A stretch of DNA of 64,000 bases. Origin: Palsa-506 sp963709075 (GTDB taxonomy: Bacteria; Actinomycetota; Actinomycetes; Streptosporangiales; Streptosporangiaceae). The stretch covers positions 930,001-994,000 of the forward strand of contig CAVPUY010000005.1 in NCBI GenBank assembly GCA_963709075.1, in the 5' to 3' direction. Below, piece after piece: positions 17,882 through 26,540 of this stretch. A model generated the notes under the pieces. That model was not told the DNA's origin, searched no databases, and saw only the letters and a program-made list of their open reading frames with translations. The first letter of the stretch is position 1. Each line of letters begins with the position of its first letter. The translations under genes were made by a program, and so were the position numbers.

Positions 17882-18544
17882 AGCCGCCCGCTCTCCTTGA
17901 TCCCGGTAGGTCAGCCGGAGACAGGCGCTGGTGCTGGTCGCTCAATGCAAGGCACTCGAAGCGCGTGGCCCTATCGCCAGTCACAGCGCCGGGCCGCCGG
18001 GTCCTGCCGCACCCTATTGGCCCTCGAAGGGCGAGCATCAGTAGCAGTGGCCCGGCGGCTACCGGCCCAGCACCAGCATCCTCACGGACGCCAGCACCAC
18101 CGATATGCCGTTGACACGATAGTGGATCAATGAGCGCCATCAGCAGGCAATCCGTCCACCGCAGTCCATCGCCGCAGGCCACCGTCCCGCAGCGTGCACT
18201 CCAGTCCGTCCAGATCCGGGCAGGTTGCGGTACTTTCGTGCTGTACTCCACAAGAGTCCGCAGGCGTTGCGGTACTTCCGTCTGCGCTTTCTGAGATCCC
18301 GCCTTCCCGCCCCGCGAGGTGCGCCTGGCGATGCCTAATACGGCAAACCGCAGACGGAGCACCGACAAGCCGCGACTTCCAGCCACTTGGGTCCCGGTCA
18401 CGCGGGGAAATCTTACAATCCCTCTTCCGTCAACTGACCGATCTCATCACGATTCACGCCCGGTCCGGCGGACCGGGCGCGACCCACCTCGAGATACGAT
18501 TCCGAAATCGCTGGCAGCCTGTGCGTGCCGTCCTGCCGCGCTAG
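17882..18544. other. Stretch without recognisable gene
   Basis: About 660 bases with only shadow frames. It contains a short duplicated phrase GTTGCGGTACTTTCGT/GTTGCGGTACTTCCGT (about 18225 and 18263). The last ~40 bases (GTGCGTGCCGTCCTGCCGCG, from 18520) recur at about 57256 and read into the integrase fragment that follows. Confidence 0.4.
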
Positions 18545-18808
18545 CTCCCCGCCGACGCGATCGGCCCGAAAATGGCCCGGCTGCGCCGCGAGCACCACCG
18601 GCTCCTGGGCAACGGCTGGTGCACCCGCCCGACACAGCTGGACTGCGCCTTCGAGTCCATCTGCGAAACCTGCAGCTACCTCCAGACCAGCATCGAGTTC
18701 CGCCCGGCCCTGCAAGCCCAGCACGACCATGCCATCACCAGGCACCAAGACCAGCGCGGGCAGCTATTCGCCTCGCTGCTCGCCCGCCTCGACCAGGACG
18801 CCTCATGA
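18545..18808 (+). pseudogene. C-terminal fragment of a phage-type integrase
   Basis: Frame 'LPADAIGPKMARLRREHHRL', 'CTRPTQLDCAFESICETC', 'SIEFRPALQAQHDHA', ending 'LFASLLARLDQDAS'. The Cys-rich 'CTRP..LDC..ESICETC' tail is typical of actinobacterial tyrosine integrases of the large TnpB-like class. The upstream catalytic domain is missing and a TAG precedes the fragment. Confidence 0.65.
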
Positions 18809-18849
18809 ACCGCCCGTCACACCCGCATAATGCCGATGACCGCGGCTTT

Positions 18850-19233
18850 CTAGCAGGTGATAACGACGGCTTGGTTGCCAGCTGCTTCCGCGAGGCGGGC
18901 AATGTCGCCGGCGTCCCTGGTCAGGATGCGGTCGCCTGGGGCGGCGAGGAGCACGACGGTCGCGTCGATCGGATCGGATGTACCCGCGTCACCCAGCAGG
19001 GCGCCGGCCTCACGGCCGTCCCGCTGGCTGACTGCGCGCACGTCGACAGCCCGCAGGAGCCGCGCGAGGTTCGCCTGCCGGCCGTGCCGGTCACGCCACA
19101 CCTGAGCGACCACCATCGCATTGGTTCGCAATTCCAGCCCGTGCTGCTGCGAGGCGCGGAGCCTGGCTATCATCGCGCGGTCGTCGCGGTCCACCGCCAC
19201 CAGCGCCCCCGCGTCGAGAATCAGCGCGCTCAC
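18850..19233 (-). CDS. vapC: PIN-domain toxin (VapC type)
   Basis: 127-residue PIN endoribonuclease. Acidic residues of the active site: 'LILDAGALVAVDRDD', Glu/Asp of the middle, 'SDPIDATVV' and 'DRILTRDAGDIARL'. It probably cleaves tRNA or rRNA when released from its antitoxin. The start overlaps the antitoxin stop by four bases, the usual VapBC arrangement. Confidence 0.85.
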   Translation of the reverse strand: MSALILDAGALVAVDRDDRAMIARLRASQQHGLELRTNAMVVAQVWRDRHGRQANLARLLRAVDVRAVSQRDGREAGALLGDAGTSDPIDATVVLLAAPGDRILTRDAGDIARLAEAAGNQAVVITC

Positions 19234-19475
19234 GCGGCAGTTTCGCCCGCGGCTAGGCCCAGCTCCCGTTCCGCGCGGGCGACTTCCTCCGCAGTGAGCG
19301 CCCCGTGCCCGGTCTCCCAGTCGGCCAGGAATTCAGCCAGCGCTTCAGCTCGCAGCTTGCTTGCCGCAGCCTCGGCCAGCCACGACGAAACCGGCTTGCC
19401 TGCCTGCGCGGCCGCCGACCTGACGGCATCGCCGAGATCAGGCTCGAATGACACGCTGAGCTTGTCAACCTTCAT
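19230..19475 (-). CDS. vapB: Antitoxin of the VapBC locus
   Basis: 81 residues from ATG 19475. N-terminal 'KVDKLSVSFEPDLGDAVRSA' is a ribbon-helix-helix DNA-binding segment; the C-terminal part, rich in Ala, Glu and Trp ('FLADWETGHGALTAEEVARA'), is the likely toxin-binding tail. The longer open frame to 19595 is rejected because a tandem operator lies directly upstream of 19475. Confidence 0.8.
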   Translation of the reverse strand: MKVDKLSVSFEPDLGDAVRSAAAQAGKPVSSWLAEAAASKLRAEALAEFLADWETGHGALTAEEVARAERELGLAAGETAA

Positions 19476-19484
19476 GCCGCCAGC

Positions 19485-19511
19485 ATACCCCGGTATTCCA
19501 TACCGTGGTAG
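19485..19511. promoter_or_regulatory. Tandem palindromic operator of vapBC
   Basis: ATACCCCGGTAT (19485-19496) and ATACCGTGGTAG (19500-19511), each an ATACC-N2-GGTA inverted repeat, stand 3 bases apart and 9 bases upstream of the antitoxin ATG. Two adjacent sites suit cooperative binding of ribbon-helix-helix dimers and autorepression. Confidence 0.55.
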
Positions 19512-19586
19512 CAACACTCGCTCATAGCCGCGCGTGGCGCGGGCAGCCCGGCTTGCAAGGGAGCCTGGCGCGCGCAGAGTCGAAGC

Positions 19587-19868
19587 ATGATGCACTACAA
19601 CGAGTTAGTCCCTGCCCGGGCCGGTGATCCGGTCCCGCATGCTGATCGGCTGCTCCGGTGGATGCAGGAGGTCCGCCGATTCAAGCCCTCGACGGTCTCC
19701 CGGCGGTTCTCCGTCACCGCCGGGCTCTACCGGACCTGCGTCATCGACGGTCTCCTGGAGCACTCACCTGTTGAGTACGTCCGCCGCCCGGCGGTGCCGG
19801 CCGAGTCGCCGACCCTGGGTTCACTCAGCCGCCAGGCCCGGCCAGCGACACACTATCCGCCCCAATGA
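19587..19868 (+). pseudogene. Integrase N-terminal (core-binding) fragment
   Basis: 'STVSRRFSVTAGLYRTCVID' and 'GLLEHSPVEYVRRPAVPAES' are typical of the helical core-binding domain of actinobacterial XerD-like integrases. Homology is lost after 'SPTLG'; the catalytic domain is absent. It may be the missing N-terminal end of the fragment at 18545, separated by the VapBC insertion. Confidence 0.6.
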
Positions 19869-19989
19869 GACCGCCCACCTGGGCTTCATTTGCTGCAGGG
19901 TCAGCGCACAGAGCGGCTGGCTCACTTCCGAAGACGTGATCAACACCCGGGCCGCCCGGCAGGCTCCGCCAGTTTCTGCGCAAGGGGTC

Positions 19990-20100
19990 CTTACCCCGCC
20001 GACCACCCGGAAGCTGAGCCTGGCACAGGCAGATCCGGACGCTGAGCTTGGCTCAGCGCAGATCGCAGGCGCTGAGCCAGCGCCTTCCCGGCGAGCGCCT
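19990..20100. repeat. GCTGAGCC/GGCTCAGC palindromic repeats, locus 1
   Basis: Several spaced copies of GCTGAGCCTGGC and GCTTGGCTCAGC with AGATC/CAGGC linkers, ending near GCTGAGCCAGCGCC. The same repeat family occurs at 25958-26060 and 57371-57475. Confidence 0.5.
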
Positions 20101-20143
20101 TGAGGAGTGGACATCAGCCGCCAATGGCGCCGCAATTGTGGCC

Positions 20144-20410
20144 ATGTGCATTGAGTCGCTGAGGTCCGTCCGCGACCACCTCTCGGAGTTTGTCGACCGG
20201 GTTGAGGGCCAGCATGAGCGCATCGTCTTGACCCGTAACGGCCACGCGGCTGCTGTCTTGATCAGCCCGGAAGACCTTGCCCAGCTTGAGGAAACCATCG
20301 ATGTGCTGGGCGATCCCGAAGCGCTGGCTGACATCCGCGAAGCAGACGAAGCCTACGCCCGGGGTGATGTCGTCCGTGGCGTTGAGGCCGCCCGCCAGCT
20401 GCGCCAGTGA
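20144..20410 (+). CDS. Phd/YefM-type antitoxin
   Basis: 88 residues from ATG 20144 (GTG 20138 is possible). 'SLRSVRDHLSEFVDRVEGQH' and 'IVLTRNGHAAAVLISPEDLA' are the Phd/YefM DNA-binding fold; the C-terminal 'ALADIREADEAYARGDVV' is the toxin-binding tail. Its stop overlaps the GTG of the relE-like gene (GTGA). The partner toxin is broken, so this is an orphan antitoxin. Confidence 0.85.
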   Translation: MCIESLRSVRDHLSEFVDRVEGQHERIVLTRNGHAAAVLISPEDLAQLEETIDVLGDPEALADIREADEAYARGDVVRGVEAARQLRQ

Positions 20411-20452
20411 CCAGCGAGGACGACAGTGACTACGAACTCGTCCTCACCCCGC

Positions 20453-21150
20453 TAGTGGTCTGACGCGTGTTTCTCTTGAGTCTTCATTCAACTTGCGGGA
20501 CAATGGCGCATGCCGAATCGCGTGCGCGTTCTGACGGTGCCTGAAGCTGACCGGGCGGAGCTGGAGCGGCGGGCCCGGGACCGGCGAGCCCCGGCCCGGG
20601 TGGCGGAACGGGCGAGGATCGTGCTGCTGGCGGCCGAGGGGCTGACCGGCCAGCAGATCGCGGAGCGCGTGGGCTGCACGGAGCCGACGGTGATCAAGTG
20701 GCGGCGGCAGTACGCCGAGGACGGGCTGGCCGGGCTGGAGGACGCGCCCCGGCCAGGCGGCCCGAAGACGGCGCTGACCGAGAAGGCGGTCAGCGAGATC
20801 CTGTCCGCGACCGTGACCCCGCCACCGGAATCGCTGCAGGCCATGGGGGTGACCCACTGGTCGAGCCGGCGGCTGGCGGACTGGCTGCGCCAGGCGAAGG
20901 GGCTGCGGGTGAGCCACGACTCGATTACCCGGCTGTGGCGGAAATTCAGCCTGCAGCCGCACCGGACCGAGGGGTTCAAGTTCTCCACCGGGTCCTACAC
21001 CTCGGTACGCCAGCTCACCGACACCATCGGCGCGTTCATCGATCACTGGAACGACCACCCCCGCCCGTTCGCCTGGACCAAGGATGCCGACGAGATCCTC
21101 GGCAAGATCAACCGCGCCAAGACTAAAACAAACGCTCTTACAAAGCACTA
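20453..21150 (+). mobile_element. IS630-family element, deletion derivative, in relE
   Basis: The element is bounded by TA at 20453-20454 and 21149-21150 in a CTAG context at both ends; the relE frame is restored when it is removed, which proves the insertion site. Left end TAGTGGTCTGACGCGTGTTT, right end (reverse complement) TAGTGCTTTGTAAGAGCGTT. At ~700 bp it is shorter than normal IS630 elements because the transposase is internally deleted. Confidence 0.85.
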
Positions 21151-21151
21151 G
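20510..21151 (+). CDS. IS630 transposase with in-frame loss of the catalytic core
   Basis: 213 residues. The HTH domain ('GLTGQQIAERVGCTEPTVIK') and linker to 'LQPHRTEGFKFST' are complete, then it joins directly to the C-terminal end 'GSYTSVRQLTDTIGAFIDHW' to 'INRAKTKTNALTKH'. The ~150-residue DDE core between them is missing, yet the frame is kept. It can bind DNA but not cut; it could act as a repressor of related elements. Its stop codon TAG is formed by the target TA plus flanking G. Confidence 0.8.
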   Translation: MPNRVRVLTVPEADRAELERRARDRRAPARVAERARIVLLAAEGLTGQQIAERVGCTEPTVIKWRRQYAEDGLAGLEDAPRPGGPKTALTEKAVSEILSATVTPPPESLQAMGVTHWSSRRLADWLRQAKGLRVSHDSITRLWRKFSLQPHRTEGFKFSTGSYTSVRQLTDTIGAFIDHWNDHPRPFAWTKDADEILGKINRAKTKTNALTKH

Positions 21152-21543
21152 CGCGCCGTGCCCTGACCGGGAAGTTGCCTGAGCCGGTAGCCGCAGCGGT
21201 GATCGAGTTCCTGATCACGGCATTGATCCGCCAGCCACACACCGCGCGGGGAAGCCTTTGCGCGACGACCTGGCTGGCGTGTGGTCCGCACGCCGGGGCA
21301 CCTACCGCGTTCTGTACCGCGTCCGTGAAGAACTCCGCGAAGTCATCGCCCTTCGCGTTGAACATCGCCGCGACGCCTACCGGCCGTTGTGACCGTACCG
21401 TCGGCAGACGTCGAATGCGCGTGCGCTCATGCGTGAATAGCGCGGGTTGTCAGCATGCATGCTTATGCGCTGAACGGCATGTTCACTCGTAGAATTGGAC
21501 CACCGCCACCAGCGTGAACTAGCTACCGCATATTTCCCTACGG

Positions 21544-21804
21544 ATGGCCGTTAGAACGAACTACACGGGGAAGTCGATCAACCGAGTAGTCTCGGCGTTC
21601 ATGACCACGGCCGAGGACGACCCCAACCGTGAGCACGAGAGTCAGGCGGTTGAGGCGCAAGCCCCTGCGGCCGGGACGCCAACACATCTCCAACAGGCGG
21701 CGGCAGGGATCGCGGAGGGGCAGGCCTGGAAGGGGCAGCAGATCGCAAAGGGCTGGCGCAAGCTCGTGAACGCACTACGCCGACACGAGGAGGGAGAGGG
21801 GTAG
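21544..21804 (+). CDS. Hypothetical small protein
   Basis: 86 residues (ATG 21544; ATG 21601 also possible). Ala/Glu/Gln-rich, hydrophilic, with 'IAEGQAWKGQQIAKGWRKLV' forming a possible amphipathic helix. No family recognised and no clear ribosome binding site. It may be a chance frame. Confidence 0.3.
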   Translation: MAVRTNYTGKSINRVVSAFMTTAEDDPNREHESQAVEAQAPAAGTPTHLQQAAAGIAEGQAWKGQQIAKGWRKLVNALRRHEEGEG

Positions 21805-22341
21805 CTGCATCACCTGCCCCAGCGCCACCGCTGAGCGGGCGTAAGGCCCGCCACGACACCAACACCTGGCCCGGGCCTTAGCTCGCCTGAACGTCACCGA
21901 GGCACTGGCGACGTACCGGACCAGCGGTCGCGCCTCAAGCGTTCCCTGGCCACCACGCCAATGAAACGTCAGCCAGCCCCGCGTCCGGTTGGTGCTTCTC
22001 GTTCGCGCCCCCACCGTTTCGGGCGGGAACAGTCCCCCGCATGTTCACTCGCGCCGGTTCACAGGTGAGCCCAGCTGACCAGGCGCGTATAGCCGGGGGC
22101 GCCCGCTCTTCGCGGCTATGGCTTATTTACGACCTCCCACTGTGCCCTTGAGCACAACTGAGGACGACGATGAGTACAGCAGTGCCCACTCCGACCGCCC
22201 GACTGCTTGCATGCAGAATGGGCACTCTGCGCGCCCGCGAGCCGGGCAGAGATGCTGGCCCTGGGTTCCTTTGCTGACGCCGCCAGGCCTTTGTCCGGTA
22301 TCGAACGGCTCTGCCTGGCCATCGTCTGGGAGCATGGGCCG
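21805..22341. other. Stretch without recognisable gene
   Basis: About 540 bases upstream of the methyltransferase. ATAGCCG-N18-CGGCTAT (about 22089-22120) is a possible hairpin. Otherwise nothing supported. Confidence 0.35.
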
Positions 22342-23047
22342 GTGAGCTGGGACGAGGCGTTTGCGGACCGCTACGAGGAATGGTCGGCTGATATGACGGC
22401 CGACGTTGCCTTCTATGCCGGGCTGGCAGGCCTGGCGGACGGGCCGCTGGTCGAGCTGGCGATCGGGAACGGACGGGTCGCGATCCCGGTCGCGCAAGCG
22501 ACCGGGAAGCGGGTTATCGGCATTGACTCTTCCCCGGCGATGCTTGAGCGAGCCCGGGCCCGCGCGGCCGGGGCGGGCGTGCAACTCGACCTGCGCGAGG
22601 GTGACATGCGCGACCTGGCCCTCGATGAGCCGGCAGGGCTGATTTACTGCCCCTTCCGCGCGCTGCTGCACCTGCCGGCCTGGGCCGACCGCCGCCGCAC
22701 CTTCGAACGCGTCGCCGCCTCGCTCCGGCCGGGTGGGCGGTTCGCCTGGAACGCCTTTGCCTTCGACCACCAGATCGCCGCCCGCCTCGATGGTGAGCAC
22801 CCAGGACGAGCCGGTACCGCACACGAACCGGTACGCGGTGGGCGACAACCGGATCGACATCACCCTCGACGACGGCGCGACGACTTCCCTGTGGTGGGCA
22901 ACCAAGAACGAGTGGCTTGGGCTCCTCGACATCTCCGGCCTCGAGCTGGAGGCGCTCTACGGCAGCTTCGCCCGCGAGCCGTTTACCGGCGACAGCCGCG
23001 AATACGTGTTCATCGCCCGCCGCCGGATCTCGGGTGACATTCCCTGA
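22342..23047 (+). pseudogene. Class I SAM-dependent methyltransferase, frameshifted
   Basis: GTG 22342 with GGAG 9 bases upstream. 'WDEAFADRYEEWSADMTADV', SAM-binding 'PLVELAIGNGRVAIPVAQ', 'VIGIDSSPAMLERAR', 'LREGDMRDLAL', 'LRPGGRFAWNAFAFD' are in frame 1; at about 22795 the frame must shift to continue 'DEPVPHTNRYAVGDNRIDIT' to 'SGLELEALYGSFAREPF'. One extra base near CACCCAGG explains it. Substrate unknown. Confidence 0.8.
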
Positions 23048-23366
23048 CACTGGCCGCAGCGCCGGCGTCCCGGCCGCTTCCGCCACCGCCGGGACCGGCT
23101 TTGCCTGCGTCATTGCCCACTGGCGCCTTGCGGCTCCACGCTCGGTAACGTTCGTCCGGCAGGCTCCCCTTCGGGATCGGCGGCACCGCGCGCAGCGACT
23201 TACACTGTGTGATCAGCCTTCGACTTGTGAGCGCCCACTCCCGCCGATCGGCGCGATCCTGTCTGCTGATTGTCGCTGGGACGGTGTCTCGCATAACAAG
23301 CCAATCTGCATGGCTCTGCTCGCGTGAACTGAAGCGATGGGTGCGGTGCGGCGGTAGACGGCCGGT
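23048..23366. other. Convergent intergenic region
   Basis: About 320 bases between two convergent methyltransferase genes. Frames here show no family signature. No strong terminator hairpin seen. Confidence 0.35.
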
Positions 23367-24194
23367 TCATACAGCTTGCGCCGTGACCAGCCACGCCGCG
23401 CCTGGCATGACCACGCCATCGGGCGAGGCGTACGCTGCCAGGCAGTCCCGGACCTGTCCGGTCAGCTCGGCGGCTTGTGCTGGGCCGAGCCCGGCCAGCA
23501 CCTCGGTGGCAGTCGGGGAAGCACGCTCGTACTCAAGCACGTCGTCCACGTCACGGCCGATGAGCATCGGCTCATCCGCCTTCGCGAATTCAATGCCGCC
23601 GAACCCCGCGCCCCTCAGCAACGCGCCCACCCCGCCGGTATCGGCGAGGGAGAAAGCAGCACCCGGCTCAGGCATCTCGCCGAGGCCGAGGACCGCCGCG
23701 GCCTCGGCGAACCCGGTGGTAAAGACGGGGTTCTCATCGCGGGTGCGCCAGCACAGGAACGCCAGCCTGCCGCCGCGCCGCAGCGCCCTCCTCAAGTTGG
23801 CGAACGCCGCCGCCGCGTCATCGAAGAACATGACACCGAAACTGCTCAGCACCACATCGAAGCTCCCGGCCCCGAAAGGGTGCACCTGAGCGTCAGCAAC
23901 CTCGAACCTGACGTTAGCGACGCCAGCAGCAGCGGCGAGCCGACGCGCTTCGGCTACCAGGATCTGGGACAGGTCCACGCCCAGAGCGTGCCCGCTGCCG
24001 GTGGCGTGTGCGGCGAGGATGGTCATCTCACCGCAGCTGGGCCCGATGTCGAGAACGTTCTCCCCATCCTCGATCTGCGCGGCGGCCAGCAACCGTGCCC
24101 TCAGCCGGCCCAGCATCTGCTCATGCCGCTCACGCTGCTCGATGAACTCCCGCCCACTCGCCCCGTTCCAGTCCTCGGCCTGCTCCACATTCAC
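23367..24194 (-). CDS. Class I SAM-dependent methyltransferase
   Basis: About 275 residues from GTG 24194. SAM motif 'VLDIGPSCGEMTILAAHATG', 'ALGVDLSQILVAEARRLA', 'VADAQVHPFGAGSFDVVLSS' and 'LRRALRRGGRLAFLCWRT' are intact. The open frame runs upstream into IS3-A copy 2 (to 24425), so the annotated start excludes the IS part. The IS lies 22 bases upstream and has probably replaced the promoter. Substrate unknown. Confidence 0.83.
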   Translation of the reverse strand: MNVEQAEDWNGASGREFIEQRERHEQMLGRLRARLLAAAQIEDGENVLDIGPSCGEMTILAAHATGSGHALGVDLSQILVAEARRLAAAAGVANVRFEVADAQVHPFGAGSFDVVLSSFGVMFFDDAAAAFANLRRALRRGGRLAFLCWRTRDENPVFTTGFAEAAAVLGLGEMPEPGAAFSLADTGGVGALLRGAGFGGIEFAKADEPMLIGRDVDDVLEYERASPTATEVLAGLGPAQAAELTGQVRDCLAAYASPDGVVMPGAAWLVTAQAV

Positions 24195-24344
24195 CGCCAC
24201 GAACGACACGCTACATTGGCAATCCCCTGGAACTGTAGAGACTTCCGATTTGGTGATGCGGCCTGTGCGCCGCGCGCCCGGCCGGGGGCAGCCATGGCCT
24301 GCCCGCGCTTGCTGCCCCTGAGGGTCCGCAGAGGTCTCTGCTGC

Positions 24345-24895
24345 GGCCATCGCCAGCGCCCCGTAGGCCAGCTGCGCGTCGTGATGCTCTGACAGAGCGA
24401 ACCCGAGGATCCGCCGTGAGCTCACGTCCAGGACGCTGGCCAGGTACAGCTTGCCCTCGGCTGTCCGGATTTCGGTGCCGTCACCGAACCACTTCTGGTT
24501 GACCTTCGCAGCGGTGAAGTCGCGTCTGACCAGGTCCGGTGCGCTCTAGCGTGCTGCCGGCCCTTCCCGGGCCGGGTCAGCGACCTGCGCTTCTTCTTCC
24601 GCCGGGCCGCCAGGTGCTGCTCGGCCATCAGCTGCGCGACGGTGTTCTGGCTCACTTTCCAGCCCGCGTCCCGCAGATCCGCGGTGATCCGCGGCGAACC
24701 GTACGTGCCGCGGTGCGCGGCGAACAGCCGCGCGACCTCCGCCGCCAGCGCGGCCCGGCGGGCAGCCCGCGCCGGTAATGCCCCGCCGCGCCATTTGCGG
24801 AACCAGGCCTGGCTGACGCCCAGCGCCCGGCACGACACCGCGTGCGGGATGCCGTGCTGTTCCCTCTGCGCCGCGATCCCGGCTGCCAGGCTCAC
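24345..24895 (-). pseudogene. IS3-A transposase orfB, copy 2, broken
   Basis: GTG 24895 overlaps the orfA stop. N-terminal half as in copy 1 ('VSQAWFRKWRGGALPARA', 'YGSPRITADLRDAGWKVSQN'). A frameshift near 24540 moves the core ('WSDATSPLRRST' instead of the Asp-containing region) and the frame resumes with 'SSRRILGFALSEHHDAQLAY' before the deletion. Catalytic residues are lost. Confidence 0.78.
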
Positions 24896-25188
24896 CGGCC
24901 CATCGCGTCCTTCACCCAGAGGGCGACCGAGCGTTTGGGGACATCACGCTCCATCGCCAGCTCAGCATTCTCCCGCCGCAGCCGGGCCAGCTCCGCGCGC
25001 TCATCCTCGCCCAGCGCGCCGTTCCCCTCACCGCGCCGCCGCCGGTCCAGGTTCACCCAGTTACCCAGGGTCCCCTCGTTAACGCCCAGGTCCCGCGCCA
25101 CCTGCGCGACCGGCTTCCCCGTCTCCCGGACAATCCGGACCGCGCCCTCCTTGAAATCCCGATCGAACCTCCGCCGTGACTCTGCCAT
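24892..25188 (-). CDS. IS3-A orfA (HTH protein), intact
   Basis: 98 residues. 'PVAQVARDLGVNEGTLGNWV' HTH, coiled coil 'DERAELARLRRENAELAMER', end 'DVPKRSVALWVKDAMGR'. This copy shows what the interrupted orfA at 11897 looked like. AAAGGAGG precedes the ATG. Confidence 0.85.
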   Translation of the reverse strand: MAESRRRFDRDFKEGAVRIVRETGKPVAQVARDLGVNEGTLGNWVNLDRRRRGEGNGALGEDERAELARLRRENAELAMERDVPKRSVALWVKDAMGR

Positions 25189-25311
25189 CGCCGCCCTCCT
25201 TTAAGGCGATGTCTCCACGGTACGAGGGGAAACCCAGTTGAGATGCCGCGTTGCCTGGCCGTGGGACGCCTCTACGCCGGCCGGCGTCTTTACCAGTGGC
25301 ATGCCGGCACC

Positions 25312-25346
25312 TTGAGATTTAGTATCACTATTGATACTATCTAGAG
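25312..25346 (+). promoter_or_regulatory. hicAB promoter with overlapping operator; leaderless start
   Basis: TTGAGA (25312-25317), 17 bases, TACTAT (25335-25340), then 6 bases to the GTG of hicA at 25347, so the transcript should start at or next to the start codon; no Shine-Dalgarno is needed. TAGTATC-N6-GATACTA (25320-25339) is a perfect inverted repeat covering the spacer and -10, the likely HicB operator. Confidence 0.65.
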
Positions 25347-25622
25347 GTGGGCAAGACAGGAAAGATCATCGAGCAGATGCGACGCTCACCGCAGAACGTT
25401 CGTTTCGCTGACCTGGCCAAGGTCTGCGCCGACCACTTCGGTGAACCCCGGCAGGACGGCACCTCGCACAAGGTCTACAAGACGCCATGGCAAGGCGATC
25501 CCCGCGTGAACATCCAGCGCGGCAAGGACGGCAATGCCAAGGCGTACCAAGTGCGGCAGGTGCTCGATGCAATCGCCAAGCTGGAAGCCGAGAAGAACGA
25601 GGAGGGTGACGACGATGCCTGA
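25347..25622 (+). CDS. hicA: HicA-type toxin
   Basis: 91 residues. The central 'DGTSHKVYKTPWQGDPRVNI' carries the conserved His of the HicA double-stranded-RNA-binding-like fold, followed by 'AYQVRQVLDAIAKLE'. Probably an mRNA interferase. The gene overlaps hicB by eight bases. Confidence 0.8.
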   Translation: MGKTGKIIEQMRRSPQNVRFADLAKVCADHFGEPRQDGTSHKVYKTPWQGDPRVNIQRGKDGNAKAYQVRQVLDAIAKLEAEKNEEGDDDA

Positions 25623-25944
25623 CGCTACCCACTACACCTACCGAGTCGCGTGGTCCGTTGAGGACGGCGAGCATGTCGCTACCGTCGCGGAGTTCCCGTC
25701 ACTGTCCTGGCTCGCGCCCACCCCGGTTGAAGCACTCGCGGGTCTCGCCGATGTCGTGCGTGACGTGCTCACCGACCTGGCTGCATCTGGCGAGCCGATT
25801 CCAGAGCCGTTGTCGGAACGCACCTATTCGGGCCGGTTCGTGGTGCGTGTTCCGGCAGAGGTTCACCGCCGTCTTGTCCGCGACGCTGCCGAACAGCATG
25901 TGAGCCTCAACCGGCTTGTGTCGGATCGGCTTGCTCGCGCCTAA
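25615..25944 (+). CDS. hicB: HicB-type antitoxin
   Basis: 109 residues from ATG 25615. The N-terminal half 'YRVAWSVEDGEHVATVAEFP' and 'APTPVEALAGLADVV' is the degenerate RNase H-like HicB domain; the C-terminal 'RVPAEVHRRLVRDAAEQHVS' plus 'LNRLVSDRLARA' is a ribbon-helix-helix/Arc-like DNA-binding tail for autorepression. Confidence 0.85.
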   Translation: MPDATHYTYRVAWSVEDGEHVATVAEFPSLSWLAPTPVEALAGLADVVRDVLTDLAASGEPIPEPLSERTYSGRFVVRVPAEVHRRLVRDAAEQHVSLNRLVSDRLARA

Positions 25945-25957
25945 CCATGATGATCCG

Positions 25958-26540
25958 GGGCGCTGAGCCAGGCTCAGGCCCGGTTCCCAGGAGCTGAGGC
26001 TGTCTCAGGGAGCTGAGCCTGGCTCAGACACAGATCCGAGGAGCTGAGCCAGCGCCGGGCTGCCCGGCGCCGCAACCGTGCCACGCCGCCAGGCCGCACG
26101 CCACATGCACGGACGGGCACTGTCGCTAGCTATGCGGCGCCCACGCGCCCAGGCCGGGTGCGGCGAATGCAAGTCCGCAACAACTCAGGGCACTACCCGC
26201 TCATACCAGCAGGGCGCAAAGCCGCTGCCGGGCACGGCTGGCCTGCTAACGGACTGCTACCCAAAGCGCTACCCAGCACCCCGGATACTCGCGCAACGAT
26301 ATTCGAATTACCTTTGTGACCTTGGGTGGAGCTATGGGGGTTCGAACCCCAGACCTCTTGCATGCCATACAAACTCCGCCCGTCGCCACATATGGCTGGA
26401 CGTGGCCCTGCGTGGAGTTCACCTGCGGCTTCCGTGGCTGTATGTGGCCTGGCGTCGCCTGGTGTCGCTGTACTTTGGCTCCCCACCTGGCTCCCAGAAC
26501 TCGTTAGCGCCGCTAATCTCCGAGGCGCCCTCCAACCACC
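25958..26540. repeat. Long direct repeat, copy 1 (with 57371-57965)
   Basis: About 580 bases closely similar to 57371-57965. It begins with GCTGAGCCAGGCTCA-type palindromes, continues through GCCGCAACCGTGCCACGCCG and GCTAGCTATGCGGCGCCCAC, contains the 42-bp tRNA-3'-half (26327) and ends near GTTAGCGCCGCTAATCT. Divergence is mostly point changes and short indels. Likely flanking DNA duplicated by integration of mobile elements. Confidence 0.75.
26327..26368 (-). other. tRNA-Ala(GGC)-like 3' half, att-site copy 1
   Basis: On the minus strand: anticodon loop ATGGCAT with anticodon GGC, stem GCAAG, variable AGGTC, T arm with loop TTCGAAC, acceptor TAGCTCC and A73. The 5' half is absent. U at position 70 and A73 fit tRNA-Ala. 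Core from anticodon loop to 3' end is the classic attachment segment of tyrosine integrases. One base differs from copies 2 and 3 (38510, 57748). Confidence 0.75.

Larger units (their letters stand above)
20407..21392 (+). pseudogene. RelE-type toxin interrupted by an IS630 element
   Basis: The 5' part (20407-20454) reads 'TSEDDSDYELVLTPL'. After removal of the IS with one TA copy the frame continues 'ARRALTGKLPEPVAAAVIE' and 'FLITALIRQPH', then a 2-base excess in CCACACACCG shifts it before 'GKPLRDDLAGVWSARRGTY' and 'RVLYRVREELREVIALRVEH', ending at TGA 21390-21392. So the RelE ribosome-dependent RNase is disrupted twice. Confidence 0.85.
24217..25236 (-). mobile_element. IS3-A copy 2, internally deleted
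   Basis: Ends match copy 1: left end at 25236 (TGGGTTTCCCC on the minus strand) and right end TGGCAATCCCCTGGAACTGT starting at 24217. Length 1020 bp because most of the 3' part of orfB is gone: 'YGALAMAAA' is joined directly to the element's tail. The flanks (ACAT and GTTG) do not repeat, so the element or its surroundings were rearranged. Confidence 0.8.

Noticed and set aside
22089..22120. Terminator hairpin ATAGCCG/CGGCTAT
   Set aside because: Long loop and no T-tract; no gene ends nearby.
23367..24425. Methyltransferase fused to IS3 orfB
   Set aside because: The N-terminal ~75 codons are IS3-A tail and terminal repeat; the methyltransferase starts at about 24194.
26327..26400. Complete tRNA gene at the tRNA-like segments
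   Set aside because: No 5' half (acceptor strand, D arm) is found at any of the three copies; they are 3'-half segments only.
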